A stretch of DNA of 64,000 bases. It comes from 40-80 sp964503665. Lineage in GTDB: Bacteria > Bacteroidota > Bacteroidia > Flavobacteriales_D > Crocinitomicaceae. Below, piece after piece: positions 1 through 8,931 of the stretch; position 1 is the first letter of the stretch; each line of letters starts with the position of its first letter. The translations under genes were made by a program, and so were the position numbers. The notes under the pieces are model-generated. The model did no database searches. It was not told the DNA's origin and saw only the letters and a program-made list of their open reading frames with translations. The stretch lies in the NCBI GenBank assembly GCA_964503665.1, contig CAZDAR010000005.1, forward strand, positions 1-64,000, given 5' to 3'.

Positions 1-85
1 AAGACATTCAGAATCAAATTACTTTATTTCTTGTTTTTATCGGACAGTAGTGAATTGAATAAGTAAAAGTATAATTTAATCGCTT

Positions 86-1309
86 TCAATCAATTGTTCT
101 TTTCAACCTCGATAATAAATATTTTACAGGAACGAAAGTTGCTAAAAGAGAAAGTCCTAAGACAATAGAGACAATCATTAAGCCATCCATAAAGTAAATT
201 TTAATCGGGAAAACATCGTTATTTATATTCGGAATGCGAACGAGTCCAAAATACAATTGAGCCGCACAAATCGCATAACCGAGTATTAATCCGAGGGTAA
301 TTCCTTTCATGGCGACCATCATTCCGTTATAGAAGAACACGTTAAAGATGGTTGATTTGGTGGCGCCGAAGCTATACATCGTTAATATATCCTTTTTCTT
401 TTCTAACATACTCATGATAATTGCTGTCATTAAGTTAAATGCCGAAATAATGAACACAAAGACAAGAATGACAACAACAATCATTTTCTCCGTTTTAGAG
501 GTTTTATAAATCAATTCGTTTTTTTCAAATTGCGTTTTTACAATCCAGTCCTTTCCCAATTCTTTCTTAAGTTTATCCTGAATTTTTACAATATTCTTCT
601 CTATAGGAATATGTACATAAATACTACTGATGTCTGTGTCATACATCAATTTTTCCTGTGCAAAATCTAACGGAACAACCAATGTCTCCATATTGACATC
701 CCTATTGAAATTATAGGCAGCAGAAACTCTGACGTGTTCATTGTTAAAAGGATTGGAACCCATCTTCATCTTTGCTTCTCGCAATGGAAAATATACTTCT
801 AAGTATTCATAATCATCTCTTTCATCGTGAACATACGCTTGTAGCTTCTCCATAAGCCCCGCACCGACTAAAGTAAGTGGAAATTTATCATTTTGTAAGA
901 TTGCTTCTCCATCTACCAAATGAGTTTTCATCTTTGACATTTTCAAAAAAGAAGGTTCTACGCCATACAAATAGGCATTGCTCCATTTCTGTTCATGCTT
1001 AAGGATGACAATTTCCTCAATTGATTGAGAGTATTCAGCTATTTCGGGTAGTTTCAGTTTTTCATAAGGAAAGGTGTCTTTATCAAACGTTTTTCCTTTA
1101 GCGGACCGAATAGTTATAGATGCGTCAAAATCGGAATAGAGCTGTTTGACCATATATTCGATACCGTTGAAGGCGCTCAATAATATCACCAATGAAGCTG
1201 TAGAAATCAAAATACCAATCACCGAAATTCGTGTGATAATTTGGATGACATTTTTGCGTTGTTTCTTTTTAAAATAACGCCTAGCTATGTAAAGCGGAAG
1301 ATTGATAAT
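86..1309 (-). CDS. LolC/LolE-type FtsX-like ABC transporter permease
   Basis: Inner-membrane permease of the family that releases lipoproteins from the inner membrane for outer-membrane sorting. One hydrophobic segment lies near the N-terminus (ILISTASLVILLSAFNG), followed by a large extracytoplasmic domain and three C-terminal membrane segments, the MacB-core/FtsX layout. The first canonical start is the GTG at 1220-1222, which gives 378 aa. The reading frame stays open upstream to the rbfA stop and encodes INLPLYIARRYF and then IIQRIS-like sequence typical of the family N-terminus (seen: NVIQIITRIS). I therefore extend it to an ATT at 1307-1309, a non-standard start that is uncertain. It lies directly downstream of rbfA in the same frame, so translational coupling is likely. 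The ATPase (LolD) is not in the window. Confidence 0.85.
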   Translation of the reverse strand: MINLPLYIARRYFKKKQRKNVIQIITRISVIGILISTASLVILLSAFNGIEYMVKQLYSDFDASITIRSAKGKTFDKDTFPYEKLKLPEIAEYSQSIEEIVILKHEQKWSNAYLYGVEPSFLKMSKMKTHLVDGEAILQNDKFPLTLVGAGLMEKLQAYVHDERDDYEYLEVYFPLREAKMKMGSNPFNNEHVRVSAAYNFNRDVNMETLVVPLDFAQEKLMYDTDISSIYVHIPIEKNIVKIQDKLKKELGKDWIVKTQFEKNELIYKTSKTEKMIVVVILVFVFIISAFNLMTAIIMSMLEKKKDILTMYSFGATKSTIFNVFFYNGMMVAMKGITLGLILGYAICAAQLYFGLVRIPNINNDVFPIKIYFMDGLMIVSIVLGLSLLATFVPVKYLLSRLKRTID

Positions 1310-1312
1310 TAA

Positions 1313-1651
1313 TTATTCTTTAAGCAAGCGATCGATTTCCATCGCATAGTCGAGCGAATCATCAATACGGAACTGTAGTTCTGGAATTTTGTGTAAATTT
1401 TTCAATTCCTTTCCCACATCATAACGGATTTTACCAACTTGTTCGTTTATGTGGTCTAGTACTTTTTGGCGATCATCTTTGGTCGAAAGAATACTTACAA
1501 AAATACGAGCGATAGACAAATCTGCCGTAACTCGAACAGTTGTTACCGTTACCATCGCTCCTAGACAAACCTCTCTTGCGTTTCGTTGTAAATGTGTTCC
1601 AACAGCCTTTTGGATAATGCTTTCTATTCTACTCTGTCTAATACTTCCCAT
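1313..1651 (-). CDS. rbfA: 30S ribosome-binding factor RbfA
   Basis: Small KH-fold protein that binds the immature 30S subunit and helps late 16S rRNA maturation. It also matters for growth in the cold in other bacteria. The 112-aa product has the family's usual length and features: N-terminal SIRQSRIESIIQKAV helix, VTVTTVRVTADLSIARIFVS core strands, and the C-terminal IPELQFRIDDSLDYAMEID signature. It is followed without a gap by the Lol-type permease in the same frame, so the two are probably co-transcribed. The start is the ATG at 1651. No unusual residues were noticed. Confidence 0.95.
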   Translation of the reverse strand: MGSIRQSRIESIIQKAVGTHLQRNAREVCLGAMVTVTTVRVTADLSIARIFVSILSTKDDRQKVLDHINEQVGKIRYDVGKELKNLHKIPELQFRIDDSLDYAMEIDRLLKE

Positions 1652-1789
1652 ACTGCAAAGTTAAAGAAAACAACTTTACAAGAAGCTCTTTTAAATGCAA
1701 TTAATCTTGAAATGAAGAAATCATTCTATCAAAATATGGAAGAAAAACAAAAAGTAACTCAAAAAAGGAGTCAATTCGTTTGTGGATAG

Positions 1790-1797
1790 TATCTTTG
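1790..1797 (+). promoter_or_regulatory. Bacteroidetes -7 promoter box for folD
   Basis: TATCTTTG fits the TAnnTTTG -7 consensus of Bacteroidetes and sits 12 nt before the folD ATG. No clear TTG -33 element lies 19-20 nt upstream. The 5' leader would be very short. Confidence 0.5.
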
Positions 1798-1809
1798 TAA
1801 GAAAAAATC

Positions 1810-2688
1810 ATGACTTTATTAGACGGAAAAGCGACAGCAAAAAAGATTAAGTTAGACATTGCCCAAAAAGTAAAGATAAGAAATGCAAATGGACAGAAAA
1901 TTCCTCATTTAGCAGCTATTATCGTTGGAAGTGATGGTGGATCTTTAACGTATGTTTCCAATAAAATAAAAGCATGCGAAGAATGTGGTTTCAAAAGTAC
2001 TTTGGTACAATTTGAAGAAACAGTTTCTGAACAAACCTTGTTAGAGAAAGTGCAGGAGCTAAACAATGACACTGAAATTGATGGTTATATTGTACAATTA
2101 CCTTTGCCAAAACACATCAACGAAGACAACATATTAATGGCCGTTAATCCAATTAAGGATGTGGACGGATTTCATCCAGAGAATGTGGGGAAAATGACTT
2201 TAGGATTGCCGAGTTTTGTTTCTGCCACACCAGCGGGAATTTTGGAACTCTTGAAGCATTATGAAATCGAAACATCTGGAAAAAATTGTGTAGTTGTTGG
2301 ACGTTCCAATATTGTAGGTTCACCCATGAGTATATTATTGTCTAAAAATACCTATCCTGGCAATTGTACCGTAACACTTGCACATAGTAAAACAAAAAAC
2401 TTAAAAGAGGTTTGTCTAAATGCAGACATTATCATTGCTGCGATTGGTCGTCCTAATTTTATCACTGCTGAAATGGTAAAAGAAGGTGCTGTAATCATTG
2501 ACGTAGGAACTACCCGCGTAGAGGATCCGAGTAGAGAAAGAGGCTGGAGACTTGTCGGAGATGTTGATTTTCAAAACGTTGCGCCAAAATCATCGTTTAT
2601 AACGCCCGTTCCTGGAGGAGTAGGTCCGATGACAATCGCTTCATTAATGATTAATACCTTAAAGTCTTTAGAATTAAGAGGTTTATAA
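1810..2688 (+). CDS. folD: Bifunctional methylenetetrahydrofolate dehydrogenase/cyclohydrolase FolD
   Basis: Cytosolic one-carbon enzyme that interconverts 5,10-methylene-THF, 5,10-methenyl-THF and 10-formyl-THF using NADP. At 292 aa it has normal length. The catalytic Tyr48-x3-Lys52 motif (YVSNK) is followed by ACEECGF; then come VDGFHPENVG, the Rossmann segment VVGRSNIVGSPMSILL, IDVGTTRVED, and the C-terminal family signature TPVPGGVGPMTIASLMINTL. It is preceded by a near-consensus -7 box and appears monocistronic; the next gene starts 57 nt later behind its own -7 box. Confidence 0.97.
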   Translation: MTLLDGKATAKKIKLDIAQKVKIRNANGQKIPHLAAIIVGSDGGSLTYVSNKIKACEECGFKSTLVQFEETVSEQTLLEKVQELNNDTEIDGYIVQLPLPKHINEDNILMAVNPIKDVDGFHPENVGKMTLGLPSFVSATPAGILELLKHYEIETSGKNCVVVGRSNIVGSPMSILLSKNTYPGNCTVTLAHSKTKNLKEVCLNADIIIAAIGRPNFITAEMVKEGAVIIDVGTTRVEDPSRERGWRLVGDVDFQNVAPKSSFITPVPGGVGPMTIASLMINTLKSLELRGL

Positions 2689-2732
2689 CGGTATTTGCGA
2701 CTATCAGCGGGGTTTATATGCTACAATTATCT

Positions 2733-2740
2733 TAGCTTTG
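2733..2740 (+). promoter_or_regulatory. -7 promoter box, possibly leaderless gene
   Basis: TAGCTTTG fits TAnnTTTG and ends only 4 nt before the ATG at 2745. If used, transcription would start at or beside the start codon, giving a leaderless mRNA. Confidence 0.4.
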
Positions 2741-2744
2741 TACT

Positions 2745-3692
2745 ATGGATAAAGTTTTGTCTATACTTTTATGTGTATTCACAAGTGCTGTATTTTCACA
2801 AGTTGTCAACATTGAAAACAGCCGTCTAGGAGATGGAACCTATGGTTTTAGTGGTGCTTTAGACTTGACTCTTTCAGCTCAAAAACAGAAAGATTTATTA
2901 CTTTCATTCCAATTTAAACCACTTATTCAATTTAAATTCAACAGTAAAAAGGATATTGTTACCTACGACACCATCATTCCCGACTCTTCTAATTTAAAAC
3001 ATCGGATTATTAAACCTGTTGATAATAAACACTTGATTTTACTCGTGAATGACATCAAGTATACGGGTGCAAAAGGACAGACATATGCCAATTTTGGCAT
3101 GTCTCATTTACGTTATTCGTATCGCATTGCAAAATCCATTTGGGAATGGGAATCCTTTACGCAAGTTCAATACAATCAATTATTATTGCAAAAAGTACGT
3201 TATGTGATTGGTTCAGGATTTAGAGCAAAATTATTCGATGTCGACGCAAAAGAAAATGAATTCGTCGATCGTGCGATTCGATTATATGTAGGAACGTCTT
3301 TATTCTACGAATACGAAGAAATTAACTATAAAGATCGCCCTATCGAGCACGGAAATGCCATGAGATGGAGTACCTATATTTCTTCCTATTTAAATTTCAA
3401 ACATTTTGAGTTTGCTTCAACCACTTACTTTCAACCAAACATTGCATCCTTTAAGGACATTAAATTTTCAGGAGAATACTCTGTATTATTTCGTGTTACA
3501 GATCCATTTAGTATCCGTTTTAGTTTGTCACATTACTACGATTCGCGACCACCAGAAACGGTTCTTTCTAGTACCTTTTCCTTTAGTGTTGGGTTTACTT
3601 ATAAATTAGATAACTTTAAAGTTGACCCTGATAAAATAAAAAAGCTTAAACCCAAAGAAGTACAGCCTGTTTTTGAAATACAGGAGGAGTAA
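2745..3692 (+). CDS. DUF481-like outer-membrane protein
   Basis: Predicted exported protein of 315 aa. The first 18 residues form a signal peptide (hydrophobic SILLCVFTSAVF, cleavage near FSQ). The rest alternates amphipathic strands with aromatic girdle residues (GMSHLRYSYRIAKSIWEWESFTQ-type pattern, RYVIGSGFRAKLF), as in DUF481/YdiY-type outer-membrane barrels. That assignment is by resemblance and the role is unknown. The C-terminus has a proline- and lysine-rich tail (KIKKLKPKEVQPVFE) after the last strand, unlike barrels that end in an aromatic residue. The start is the only ATG near the N-terminus. Confidence 0.7.
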   Translation: MDKVLSILLCVFTSAVFSQVVNIENSRLGDGTYGFSGALDLTLSAQKQKDLLLSFQFKPLIQFKFNSKKDIVTYDTIIPDSSNLKHRIIKPVDNKHLILLVNDIKYTGAKGQTYANFGMSHLRYSYRIAKSIWEWESFTQVQYNQLLLQKVRYVIGSGFRAKLFDVDAKENEFVDRAIRLYVGTSLFYEYEEINYKDRPIEHGNAMRWSTYISSYLNFKHFEFASTTYFQPNIASFKDIKFSGEYSVLFRVTDPFSIRFSLSHYYDSRPPETVLSSTFSFSVGFTYKLDNFKVDPDKIKKLKPKEVQPVFEIQEE

Positions 3693-3858
3693 AGAGAAAT
3701 GGTCAAAATATGTATTTTGATCCATACAGAATTGAATATCTATTTAATTACCCTTAAAGCTCCTGTTTACAACAAAAGTACAGGTATATATACTCGCTGA
3801 AGTTTAGTGCTAAAATTAAAATAATCCTTTCTTTCCACTAAAAATAGTCGTTCAGTAT

Positions 3859-3866
3859 TATTTTTG
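3859..3866 (+). promoter_or_regulatory. -7 promoter box for the RND exporter gene
   Basis: TATTTTTG matches TAnnTTTG, 29 nt before the ATG at 3896. No convincing -33 element. Confidence 0.35.
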
Positions 3867-3895
3867 TAAATTAGCAATCTTGATTTTATATATAT

Positions 3896-6502
3896 ATGTG
3901 GCAAAGAATAGGAAATATCATACTCAGAAATAGACTTTTTGTAATTATTATTATATTACTTCTCACTGTCTTTTTTGGCTATTTTATGCTCACCAATCTC
4001 AAAATTGACAATAAATACGGCAATACACTTCCCGAAGACTCTGAAATCCAACAACAATACCTTAAATTTAAAGAACAATTTGGAGAAGATGGTTCAACAC
4101 TTGTAATTGCTATCAATAACAAACATTTATATACAGAAAAAAACTTTAAAAAGTGGAAAGAATTAGGTGATTCCATCTTAAAAATGGATGGTGTACTGAG
4201 TGTTATCTCAGAAGCTACTCTTTTCACAATAAAAGATAATACAGAAGAGCAAAAATTTGAAGCTCGAAAAATTTATTCCGATCAAACCTTTACTGAAAAA
4301 TCAATTGACTCTATTCAAAGAGAAGTAAAGAAAAACCCATTATATAATCATCTTTTATACAATGACTCTGCACACGTGTCATTGATGATGATTGGATTAG
4401 ATGAAAATTTTCTAGAAGATCAAGTCAAGCAAAAGTTCGTCTTTAAGCTAGAAAACTTAGCCAATTCATATGAAAATAGCCTTGGTCACATGCACTTTGC
4501 TGGGTTACCGCACATAAGAATAGTCATTGGTAAGCGAATAGTTAATGAGATGTTCCTTTTTATGGGATTATCACTTTTAGCATCTTGTCTATTTATTTAT
4601 TACTTCTTCCGATCTTTTAGAGTTGTCTTTATGTGTCTTGGTATAATTGGTATAGCGGTCATTTGGGCATTAGGAATGGTTGGTTTATTTGATTTTCGAC
4701 TATCTATCGTAATGGCATTAGTTCCTCCGTTAATGGTGGTGGTTGGAGTCCCCAACTCCGTCTTGTTCTTTACGACTTATCATCAAGAATATCGAATAAG
4801 TAAGAATAAAATTCGTGCGATAAGTACAATGACAAAAAAGATGGGAGGTGCAACCTTTCTCACCAATTTAACCACAGCTGTTGGATTTGTGACTTTTACA
4901 AGTTCTGAAAAATTAATGGAGTTTGGTATTATTTCTTCCATTAATATCATGGTAGTTTTCGCTTTATCACTGTGTTTAATCCCTATTCTATTAAGTTATA
5001 CATCTGCACCAAAAAGTAGGCACGTAGCACATCTTGACAGAAAGTCATCAACGGGAATAATCGACACTGTGGTTCATCTTGTCACTCACCATAGAAAAGC
5101 CATCTATTTCACGACCGTTATTCTAAGTCTTGTTTTCATTCTTGGAGCTTTTAATATCAAAGCCACAGGTAATCTTACAAGTGATTTACCCAAAAATGAT
5201 CCTATTCTTAAAGACTTAAAATATGTCGAAAGAGCGTTTGGAGGTACAATACCATTTGAAATATTAGTAAACTACAAAACACGTGGACGTCTTTTTAAGA
5301 ATGAAACATTTGAAAAAATAGAAGGAGTACAAAATGCGCTATATGAAGATAGCCTATTTTCCAAATCAATTTCTTATGTTGATTTCCTAAAAGTCATTAA
5401 TATGGCTATGTATAATAATGATCCTGAATATTATACACTAATATCTAATAGAGAAAAACTAAAGCTAAAAAAATATTTAGAAAAATTTGACATTACAAAT
5501 GCGAATGGTTCTTCAATGAGTTTGAAAGAGCTAATTGACACCGCAAACACAACTATACGGATTCGAACACAAATGAAAGATATTGGTTCATCTGATGTCA
5601 GAGAAAAAGTAGAAAAAGTCCGTATTAAGATTGATAGTATTTTAAACCCTGATAAACAACAAATCGAATACTATTATTCTTTTATAAAGAAAGGAAAGAA
5701 AAACTACATAGATTCATTACTAAATGAATTCAGCTATATTCAAAATTCACTCTCATATCAAATCAGCAATGGAGATGAAGAATTGCAATATGAACTAGAT
5801 ATGGATCCTGATAAGATAAGGGATTATTACAGCAAGCCTTATTTTAAAAACAAATTACGCGCTTCAATTGACGGTGAATATTATGATTCAGTTATTACAG
5901 GAACATCTGTTGTGGCTGCGGAAGGAACGAAGTATTTATTCATTAATATGTTGGAGAGTATCTTCTTCGCAATTGTTGCTATTTCAGCATTAATGTCATT
6001 GTTATTCAATTCTTGGAGAATGACTATCATTTCGATGATACCAAATGTTATTCCATTGATTTTCATTGCAGGATTCATGGGCTTCTTCAATATTAATTTA
6101 AAGCCATCAACACTTCTTGTTTTTGGTGTTGCTTTGGGTATCACCGTTAACAATGCAATCATTTTCTTAGCAAAATATCGACAAGAATTACGTCGAAAAA
6201 AATGGGATAATAAGAGTACTATCATACAGTCACTTAGAGAAACTGGATTAGGCATGGTCTATTCATCTATCATTACCTTCTTTGGATTTGGCATGTTCTG
6301 CTTCTCACAATTCGGCGGAACACAAGCCATGGGATTACTCGTGTCTCTAGCAATTCTTGTTGGTGCTATCACAAATGTTTTGTTACTTCCATCTCTGTTA
6401 TTATCACTGGAGAAATTCGCAACAACGAAGTCGTTTAAAGAGCCTTATTTTGAAATCTACGACGAAGAAGAAGATATTGAATTAGATAATCTAAAATTAT
6501 AA
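3896..6502 (+). CDS. RND/MMPL-family exporter with two sterol-sensing-like halves
   Basis: 868-aa inner-membrane protein with the duplicated RND layout: TM1 near residues 10-30, a large periplasmic loop to about 215, five TMs to about 375, TM7 near 400-420, a second loop to about 680, and five more TMs to about 840. This is the HAE3/MMPL type, often a lipid or hydrophobic-substrate exporter; the substrate cannot be told. The segments where relatives often carry proton-relay acidic residues read VVGVPNSVLFF and LGITVNNAIIF, with Asn in place of Asp. The acidic tail (DEEEDIE) is cytoplasmic. No membrane-fusion or outer-membrane partner is adjacent. rfbA follows after 39 nt. Confidence 0.88.
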   Translation: MWQRIGNIILRNRLFVIIIILLLTVFFGYFMLTNLKIDNKYGNTLPEDSEIQQQYLKFKEQFGEDGSTLVIAINNKHLYTEKNFKKWKELGDSILKMDGVLSVISEATLFTIKDNTEEQKFEARKIYSDQTFTEKSIDSIQREVKKNPLYNHLLYNDSAHVSLMMIGLDENFLEDQVKQKFVFKLENLANSYENSLGHMHFAGLPHIRIVIGKRIVNEMFLFMGLSLLASCLFIYYFFRSFRVVFMCLGIIGIAVIWALGMVGLFDFRLSIVMALVPPLMVVVGVPNSVLFFTTYHQEYRISKNKIRAISTMTKKMGGATFLTNLTTAVGFVTFTSSEKLMEFGIISSINIMVVFALSLCLIPILLSYTSAPKSRHVAHLDRKSSTGIIDTVVHLVTHHRKAIYFTTVILSLVFILGAFNIKATGNLTSDLPKNDPILKDLKYVERAFGGTIPFEILVNYKTRGRLFKNETFEKIEGVQNALYEDSLFSKSISYVDFLKVINMAMYNNDPEYYTLISNREKLKLKKYLEKFDITNANGSSMSLKELIDTANTTIRIRTQMKDIGSSDVREKVEKVRIKIDSILNPDKQQIEYYYSFIKKGKKNYIDSLLNEFSYIQNSLSYQISNGDEELQYELDMDPDKIRDYYSKPYFKNKLRASIDGEYYDSVITGTSVVAAEGTKYLFINMLESIFFAIVAISALMSLLFNSWRMTIISMIPNVIPLIFIAGFMGFFNINLKPSTLLVFGVALGITVNNAIIFLAKYRQELRRKKWDNKSTIIQSLRETGLGMVYSSIITFFGFGMFCFSQFGGTQAMGLLVSLAILVGAITNVLLLPSLLLSLEKFATTKSFKEPYFEIYDEEEDIELDNLKL

Positions 6503-6541
6503 CAAAGTAAAGAATTCTTCTACTACACTAAAAAAAATAAA

Positions 6542-7402
6542 ATGAAAGGAATTATCTTAGCCGGAGGTTCTGGTACCCGCTTGCATCCACTCACCTTGGC
6601 AATTAGCAAACAATTAATGCCAATCTATGATAAGCCGATGATTTACTATCCACTATCGGTTTTAATGAATGCAGGCATTCGTGAAATACTTATTATTTCA
6701 ACGCCTCACGACATGCCTTTGTTCCAAAAACTATTAGGTGATGGAAAAAAATATGGGTGCACTTTTGAATATAAAATTCAAGAAGTACCAAACGGGTTAG
6801 CACAAGCTTTTGTTATTGGTGAAGAATTTATTGGCAATGACTCTGTCGCACTTATTTTAGGTGATAACATTTTTTATGGTGTTGGAATGGGGAACTTGTT
6901 GAGTGAGCATCTTCATCCAAATGGTGGTGTTGTATTTGCTTACCATGTTTCTGATCCTGAAAGATATGGTGTGGTAGAATTTGATGATCATTTTAACGCG
7001 CTTTCCATAGAAGAAAAACCAAAACAACCCAAGTCCAATTTTGCTGTTCCTGGCCTCTATTTTTACAGCAATAATGTGGTGGAAATTGCTAAAAATATAA
7101 AGCCATCAGCAAGAGGAGAATACGAGATAACAGATATTAATGCTGAGTATTTACGTCAGAATAAATTGAAAGTCGTTGTTTTAAACAGAGGGACAGCATG
7201 GCTAGACACTGGCACATTTGCATCTTTGATGCAAGCGGGTCAATTCGTTCAAGTTATTGAAGATCGTCAAGGTTTAAAAATTGGTTGTATTGAAGAAGTA
7301 GCTTACAGAAAAGGATTTATCACGAAAAATCAACTAAAAGAATTAGCCACACCTCTTTTAAAGTCAGGTTATGGAGAGTACCTCATGAACATTATCAAAT
7401 AA
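6542..7402 (+). CDS. rfbA: Glucose-1-phosphate thymidylyltransferase (RmlA)
   Basis: First enzyme of the dTDP-rhamnose/dTDP-deoxysugar pathway: glucose-1-phosphate + dTTP to dTDP-glucose. The nucleotidyltransferase signature GGSGTRLHPLT lies at residues 8-18, followed by KQLMPIYDKPMIYYPLS, LGDNIFYG with the metal-binding Asp, and EEKPKQPKSNFAVPGLYFY. At 286 aa it has normal length. The other pathway genes are far away: rfbC at 18.3 kb and rfbB at 51.6 kb. Only 2 nt separate it from the downstream polyprenyl synthase gene, so co-transcription is likely although the functions differ. Confidence 0.97.
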   Translation: MKGIILAGGSGTRLHPLTLAISKQLMPIYDKPMIYYPLSVLMNAGIREILIISTPHDMPLFQKLLGDGKKYGCTFEYKIQEVPNGLAQAFVIGEEFIGNDSVALILGDNIFYGVGMGNLLSEHLHPNGGVVFAYHVSDPERYGVVEFDDHFNALSIEEKPKQPKSNFAVPGLYFYSNNVVEIAKNIKPSARGEYEITDINAEYLRQNKLKVVVLNRGTAWLDTGTFASLMQAGQFVQVIEDRQGLKIGCIEEVAYRKGFITKNQLKELATPLLKSGYGEYLMNIIK

Positions 7403-7404
7403 AA

Positions 7405-8364
7405 ATGGAATTACTATCCACCTATTTAAAGAAGGTTGAAAAAGAAATTATTCAGATAGATTTTCCATCTTCTCCGAAGGATTTATACGAACCACTGACC
7501 TATTTCTTAGGAATTGGAGGCAAGCGAATTCGCCCAATATTAACATTAATCGGGGCAGAAATGTTTGGAGAAACATCGCAAAAAGTCCTCGACGTTGCAC
7601 TAGGAATAGAATTATTTCACAACTTCTCCTTACTTCATGATGATATCATGGATAACGCTCCACTACGAAGAAGTTTTATCACTGTTCATGAAAAATGGAA
7701 TACCAATACTGCCATTTTAAGTGGAGATACATTATTCGTTAAGGCGATGGAGTATATCTTAAAAGGACAATCCGACAATCTGAATCGTCTTTTCTTAACA
7801 ACAGCCAGAGAGGTGTGTGAAGGACAGCAGTACGATATGGATTTCGAAAAGCGTTCCGATGTGTCTATTGATGAGTACATTGAAATGATTCGCTTAAAAA
7901 CCTCTGTATTAATTGGATGTGCCTTACAATGTGGTGCAATTGTGGCTGGAGCAACCGACGAAGATCAGGAAAAGTTATACCAGCTAGGAGTCAATATTGG
8001 CTTAGCATTTCAGTTACAAGATGATCACTTAGATACGTTTGGTACAAGTTCGAGTGTCGGTAAATCTATCGGTGGTGATATCTTAAGTAACAAAAAAACA
8101 TTTTTATATCTAAAGGCTAAATCACTCGCTTCTGAAAAACAAAAGCATCAATTTGATGCGCTATCTGATGAAGAGAATCCAACCAAGAAGATTAATGAGA
8201 CAATTGCACTTTATAACGAATTAAATATTGCTTCACTTTCAAAAGAAAAAATTGAATTCTATTTCCAAAAAGGTATTTATTTTCTAGATGAAATTCATCT
8301 TTCTGAAGAGAAGAAGACTCCATTACGAGAAATGATTGAATATCTATACAAAAGGAACTACTGA
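7405..8364 (+). CDS. Trans-polyprenyl diphosphate synthase
   Basis: Chain-elongating isoprenoid synthase that condenses IPP with an allylic diphosphate. The first aspartate-rich motif is D79-D80-I-M-D83 and the second is D206-D207-H-L-D210; GGKRIRP near residues 38-44 binds diphosphate. The Arg pair after the first motif reads PLRRS rather than the common RRG. Phe74 lies five residues before the first motif, which in this family tends to limit product length, so a GGPP-like product is possible. A quinone side-chain synthase is equally plausible and sequence alone does not settle it. It is 319 aa, in a tight row with rfbA and the QueD-like gene. Confidence 0.9.
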   Translation: MELLSTYLKKVEKEIIQIDFPSSPKDLYEPLTYFLGIGGKRIRPILTLIGAEMFGETSQKVLDVALGIELFHNFSLLHDDIMDNAPLRRSFITVHEKWNTNTAILSGDTLFVKAMEYILKGQSDNLNRLFLTTAREVCEGQQYDMDFEKRSDVSIDEYIEMIRLKTSVLIGCALQCGAIVAGATDEDQEKLYQLGVNIGLAFQLQDDHLDTFGTSSSVGKSIGGDILSNKKTFLYLKAKSLASEKQKHQFDALSDEENPTKKINETIALYNELNIASLSKEKIEFYFQKGIYFLDEIHLSEEKKTPLREMIEYLYKRNY

Positions 8365-8378
8365 TAAAACTAAAGACC

Positions 8379-8783
8379 ATGAAAATCTGTAGAAGAGAAA
8401 CATTTAACGCAGCACATAGGCTTCACAACCCTTCATTTGATGAAGCAACTAACAAGCGTATTTTCGACAAGTGTAACAATGCGAATTATCACGGACACAA
8501 CTATGTTTTAGAAGTATGGTTAGAAGGTGATATTGACCCAGACACTGGATATGTAATCGATTTAAAAATCTTAAAGGAAATTATCTCTGAAGAGGTTATG
8601 GAACGTTTTGATCACCGTAACCTAAATTTAGACTGTCTGGAATTTACATCACTTATTCCAACAGCCGAAAACATTGCCGTTGTAATTTGGAACTATCTTC
8701 GAGCACGTATTGAAAGTAAATACCAGATAGAAATACGCCTTTGGGAAACAGATAAAAACAGCGTTTGGTATAATGGAAAGTGA
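8379..8783 (+). CDS. queD: 6-carboxytetrahydropterin synthase / 6-pyruvoyl-tetrahydropterin synthase family
   Basis: Small (134 aa) zinc enzyme of the QueD/PTPS fold, normally converting dihydroneopterin triphosphate to 6-carboxytetrahydropterin for queuosine synthesis. Zinc ligands are His13 (AAHRLH) and His38/His40 (YHGHNY), with candidate catalytic Cys32 (KCNNAN). The segment MERFDHRNLNLD carries the catalytic Asp-His pair, and the Glu in LWETDKNSVWY would bind pterin. A PTPS-type side activity cannot be excluded. It follows the polyprenyl synthase by 14 nt and ends in TGA. No other queuosine genes are nearby. Confidence 0.9.
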   Translation: MKICRRETFNAAHRLHNPSFDEATNKRIFDKCNNANYHGHNYVLEVWLEGDIDPDTGYVIDLKILKEIISEEVMERFDHRNLNLDCLEFTSLIPTAENIAVVIWNYLRARIESKYQIEIRLWETDKNSVWYNGK

Positions 8784-8931
8784 CAAAATCATTTTCCATT
8801 CAAAATCCATTCACTCTGTTAAAGAGTAAATTAAATCAATTGCATCTTACAATTATATGATGAGATTTTGTGTGCCGAAGAACTTCTTATCTTTATAAAG
8901 CTTAGAAGTACTTCAACTACAAAATGTGTGT

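Noticed and set aside
5881..6255. 124-codon reverse frame inside the RND gene
   Set aside because: A shadow of membrane-helix codons in a clear forward gene.
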